The notes under the pieces: generated by a model | The model's input: the letters and a program-made list of their open reading frames with translations, nothing else | Databases searched by the model: none | Told to the model about the DNA's origin: nothing | From: Muribaculum gordoncarteri | GTDB taxonomy: Bacteria; Bacteroidota; Bacteroidia; Bacteroidales; Muribaculaceae | DNA length: 64,000 nucleotides | Direction of reading: 5' to 3' | Assembly: GCF_004803695.1 (NCBI RefSeq) | Contig: NZ_CP039393.1 | Location: 372,001 to 436,000 of the forward strand | Position numbers and translations under genes: made by a program | Part shown: positions 63,387-64,000 of the stretch, one piece after another | How the letters are laid out: each line of letters starts with the position of its first letter | How positions within the stretch are numbered: position 1 is the first letter of the stretch

Positions 63387-64000
63387 ATGGATACGGTATT
63401 GACCACGCAAAATATTTTGACGGCCTTGCTGCTCACTCTCGTGGCCGGACTTTCGACCGGTATAGGCAGCCTCATGGCATTTTTCACAAAGACCTCCAAC
63501 ACCAAATTCCTGTCGGGCGCATTGGGCCTTTCGGCGGGTGTGATGGTCTATGTTTCATTCATGGAGCTGATGCCCGAGTCGCTTGAGGCCATGACCGATG
63601 TCTACGGCGACAAGCCCGGCACAATCTACATGCTGCTGTCGTTTTTCGGGGGCATGGGACTTATAGCGTTGATTGACTTCCTGATTCCCGAGGATGAGAA
63701 CCCTCACGAGCTTCATAATGTAAACACCGGCGGCAACCGGTTGAAACGCACTGGTATAATGCTTGCGCTCGCGATAGGAGTGCACAATTTCCCCGAAGGA
63801 ATCGCCACATTCGTGTCGGGACTTGAGGGGCTCGACATCGCGCTGCCCATCGTCATAGCTATAGCCATCCATAATATCCCCGAGGGAATTGCCGTGTCGG
63901 TGCCTATATATCACGCTACGGGGAGCCGTCGCAAGGCTTTGCTCTACTCGTTTCTCTCGGGACTTGCCGAGCCTGTAGGTGCTGTTTTCGCGTTGATATT
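63387..64000 (+). CDS. zupT: ZIP-family divalent metal transporter (ZupT-like), 5' part
   Basis: The gene runs off the right edge; 204 codons are visible. It starts at ATG 63387 (MDTVLTTQNILTALLLTLVAG). Several membrane helices are seen, and the two signature metal-site helices IGVHNFPEGIATF and IAIHNIPEGIAVS with HNxPEG motifs are diagnostic of ZupT-type ZIP transporters that import zinc and related metals. A short histidine-containing loop (DENPHELHN) lies between helices three and four. It is transcribed divergently from the sigma-factor operon. Confidence 0.95.
   Translation, partial: MDTVLTTQNILTALLLTLVAGLSTGIGSLMAFFTKTSNTKFLSGALGLSAGVMVYVSFMELMPESLEAMTDVYGDKPGTIYMLLSFFGGMGLIALIDFLIPEDENPHELHNVNTGGNRLKRTGIMLALAIGVHNFPEGIATFVSGLEGLDIALPIVIAIAIHNIPEGIAVSVPIYHATGSRRKALLYSFLSGLAEPVGAVFALI

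Overview
The window looks like chromosome of a gut Bacteroidales bacterium, most likely Muribaculaceae- or Prevotella-like. The evidence is several SusC/SusD pairs, a hybrid two-component regulator, lipoproteins with acidic residues after the lipobox cysteine (the Bacteroidetes surface-export pattern), and repeated matches to the Bacteroidetes -7 promoter element TAnnTTTG. No rRNA, tRNA, insertion sequence, CRISPR array or prophage was seen.

Positions 1-33078 are dominated by a xylan utilisation locus that enters from the left edge. Its core follows the known xusA-xusB-xusC-xusD-xusE-xyn10C order: two SusC/SusD pairs, a surface glycan-binding lipoprotein, and a surface GH10 endo-xylanase whose catalytic domain is interrupted by two near-identical carbohydrate-binding modules. 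After a strong hairpin come a GH3 enzyme with a PA14 insert, two overlapping CE1 esterases and a GH43-CBM6-GH8 fusion. A convergent pair outside the pathway (a PD40 beta-propeller lipoprotein and a DUF6057-like membrane protein) interrupts the locus. Then follow GH97, GH43-CBM6, lipoprotein GH43 and a CE6-GH95 fusion. A 1339-residue hybrid sensor/regulator faces this block and is the likely local activator. Together the genes describe surface cutting of decorated xylan, import by two SusCD complexes, and periplasmic removal of acyl, arabinosyl, galactosyl and xylosyl groups. No alpha-glucuronidase is in the window.

Positions 33210-41842 are housekeeping and accessory genes: an MFS exporter of the fosmidomycin-resistance type, dinB, ychF, an ArgE/DapE-type deacylase, a ComEC-like channel protein, a YeiH-type permease and aroE.

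Positions 42150-49431 form a second SusC/SusD locus with two lipoproteins and no enzymes. Its susC has an in-frame TAA that separates the signal peptide from the rest of the protein. Just beyond it, on the opposite strand, lies a well-formed cobalamin riboswitch with its own -7 element and no gene downstream. Its transcript would run antisense into the SusC/SusD operon. This is the most unusual signal in the window.

Positions 50159-64000 hold a probable operon of dusB, two GIN-domain (DUF2807) proteins and a polysaccharide flippase. Next come an M16 peptidase, a 1909-residue alpha-2-macroglobulin-like protein without a thioester motif, an ECF sigma factor operon with a small membrane protein and a Spy/CpxP-like protein, and the start of a ZupT-like metal transporter.
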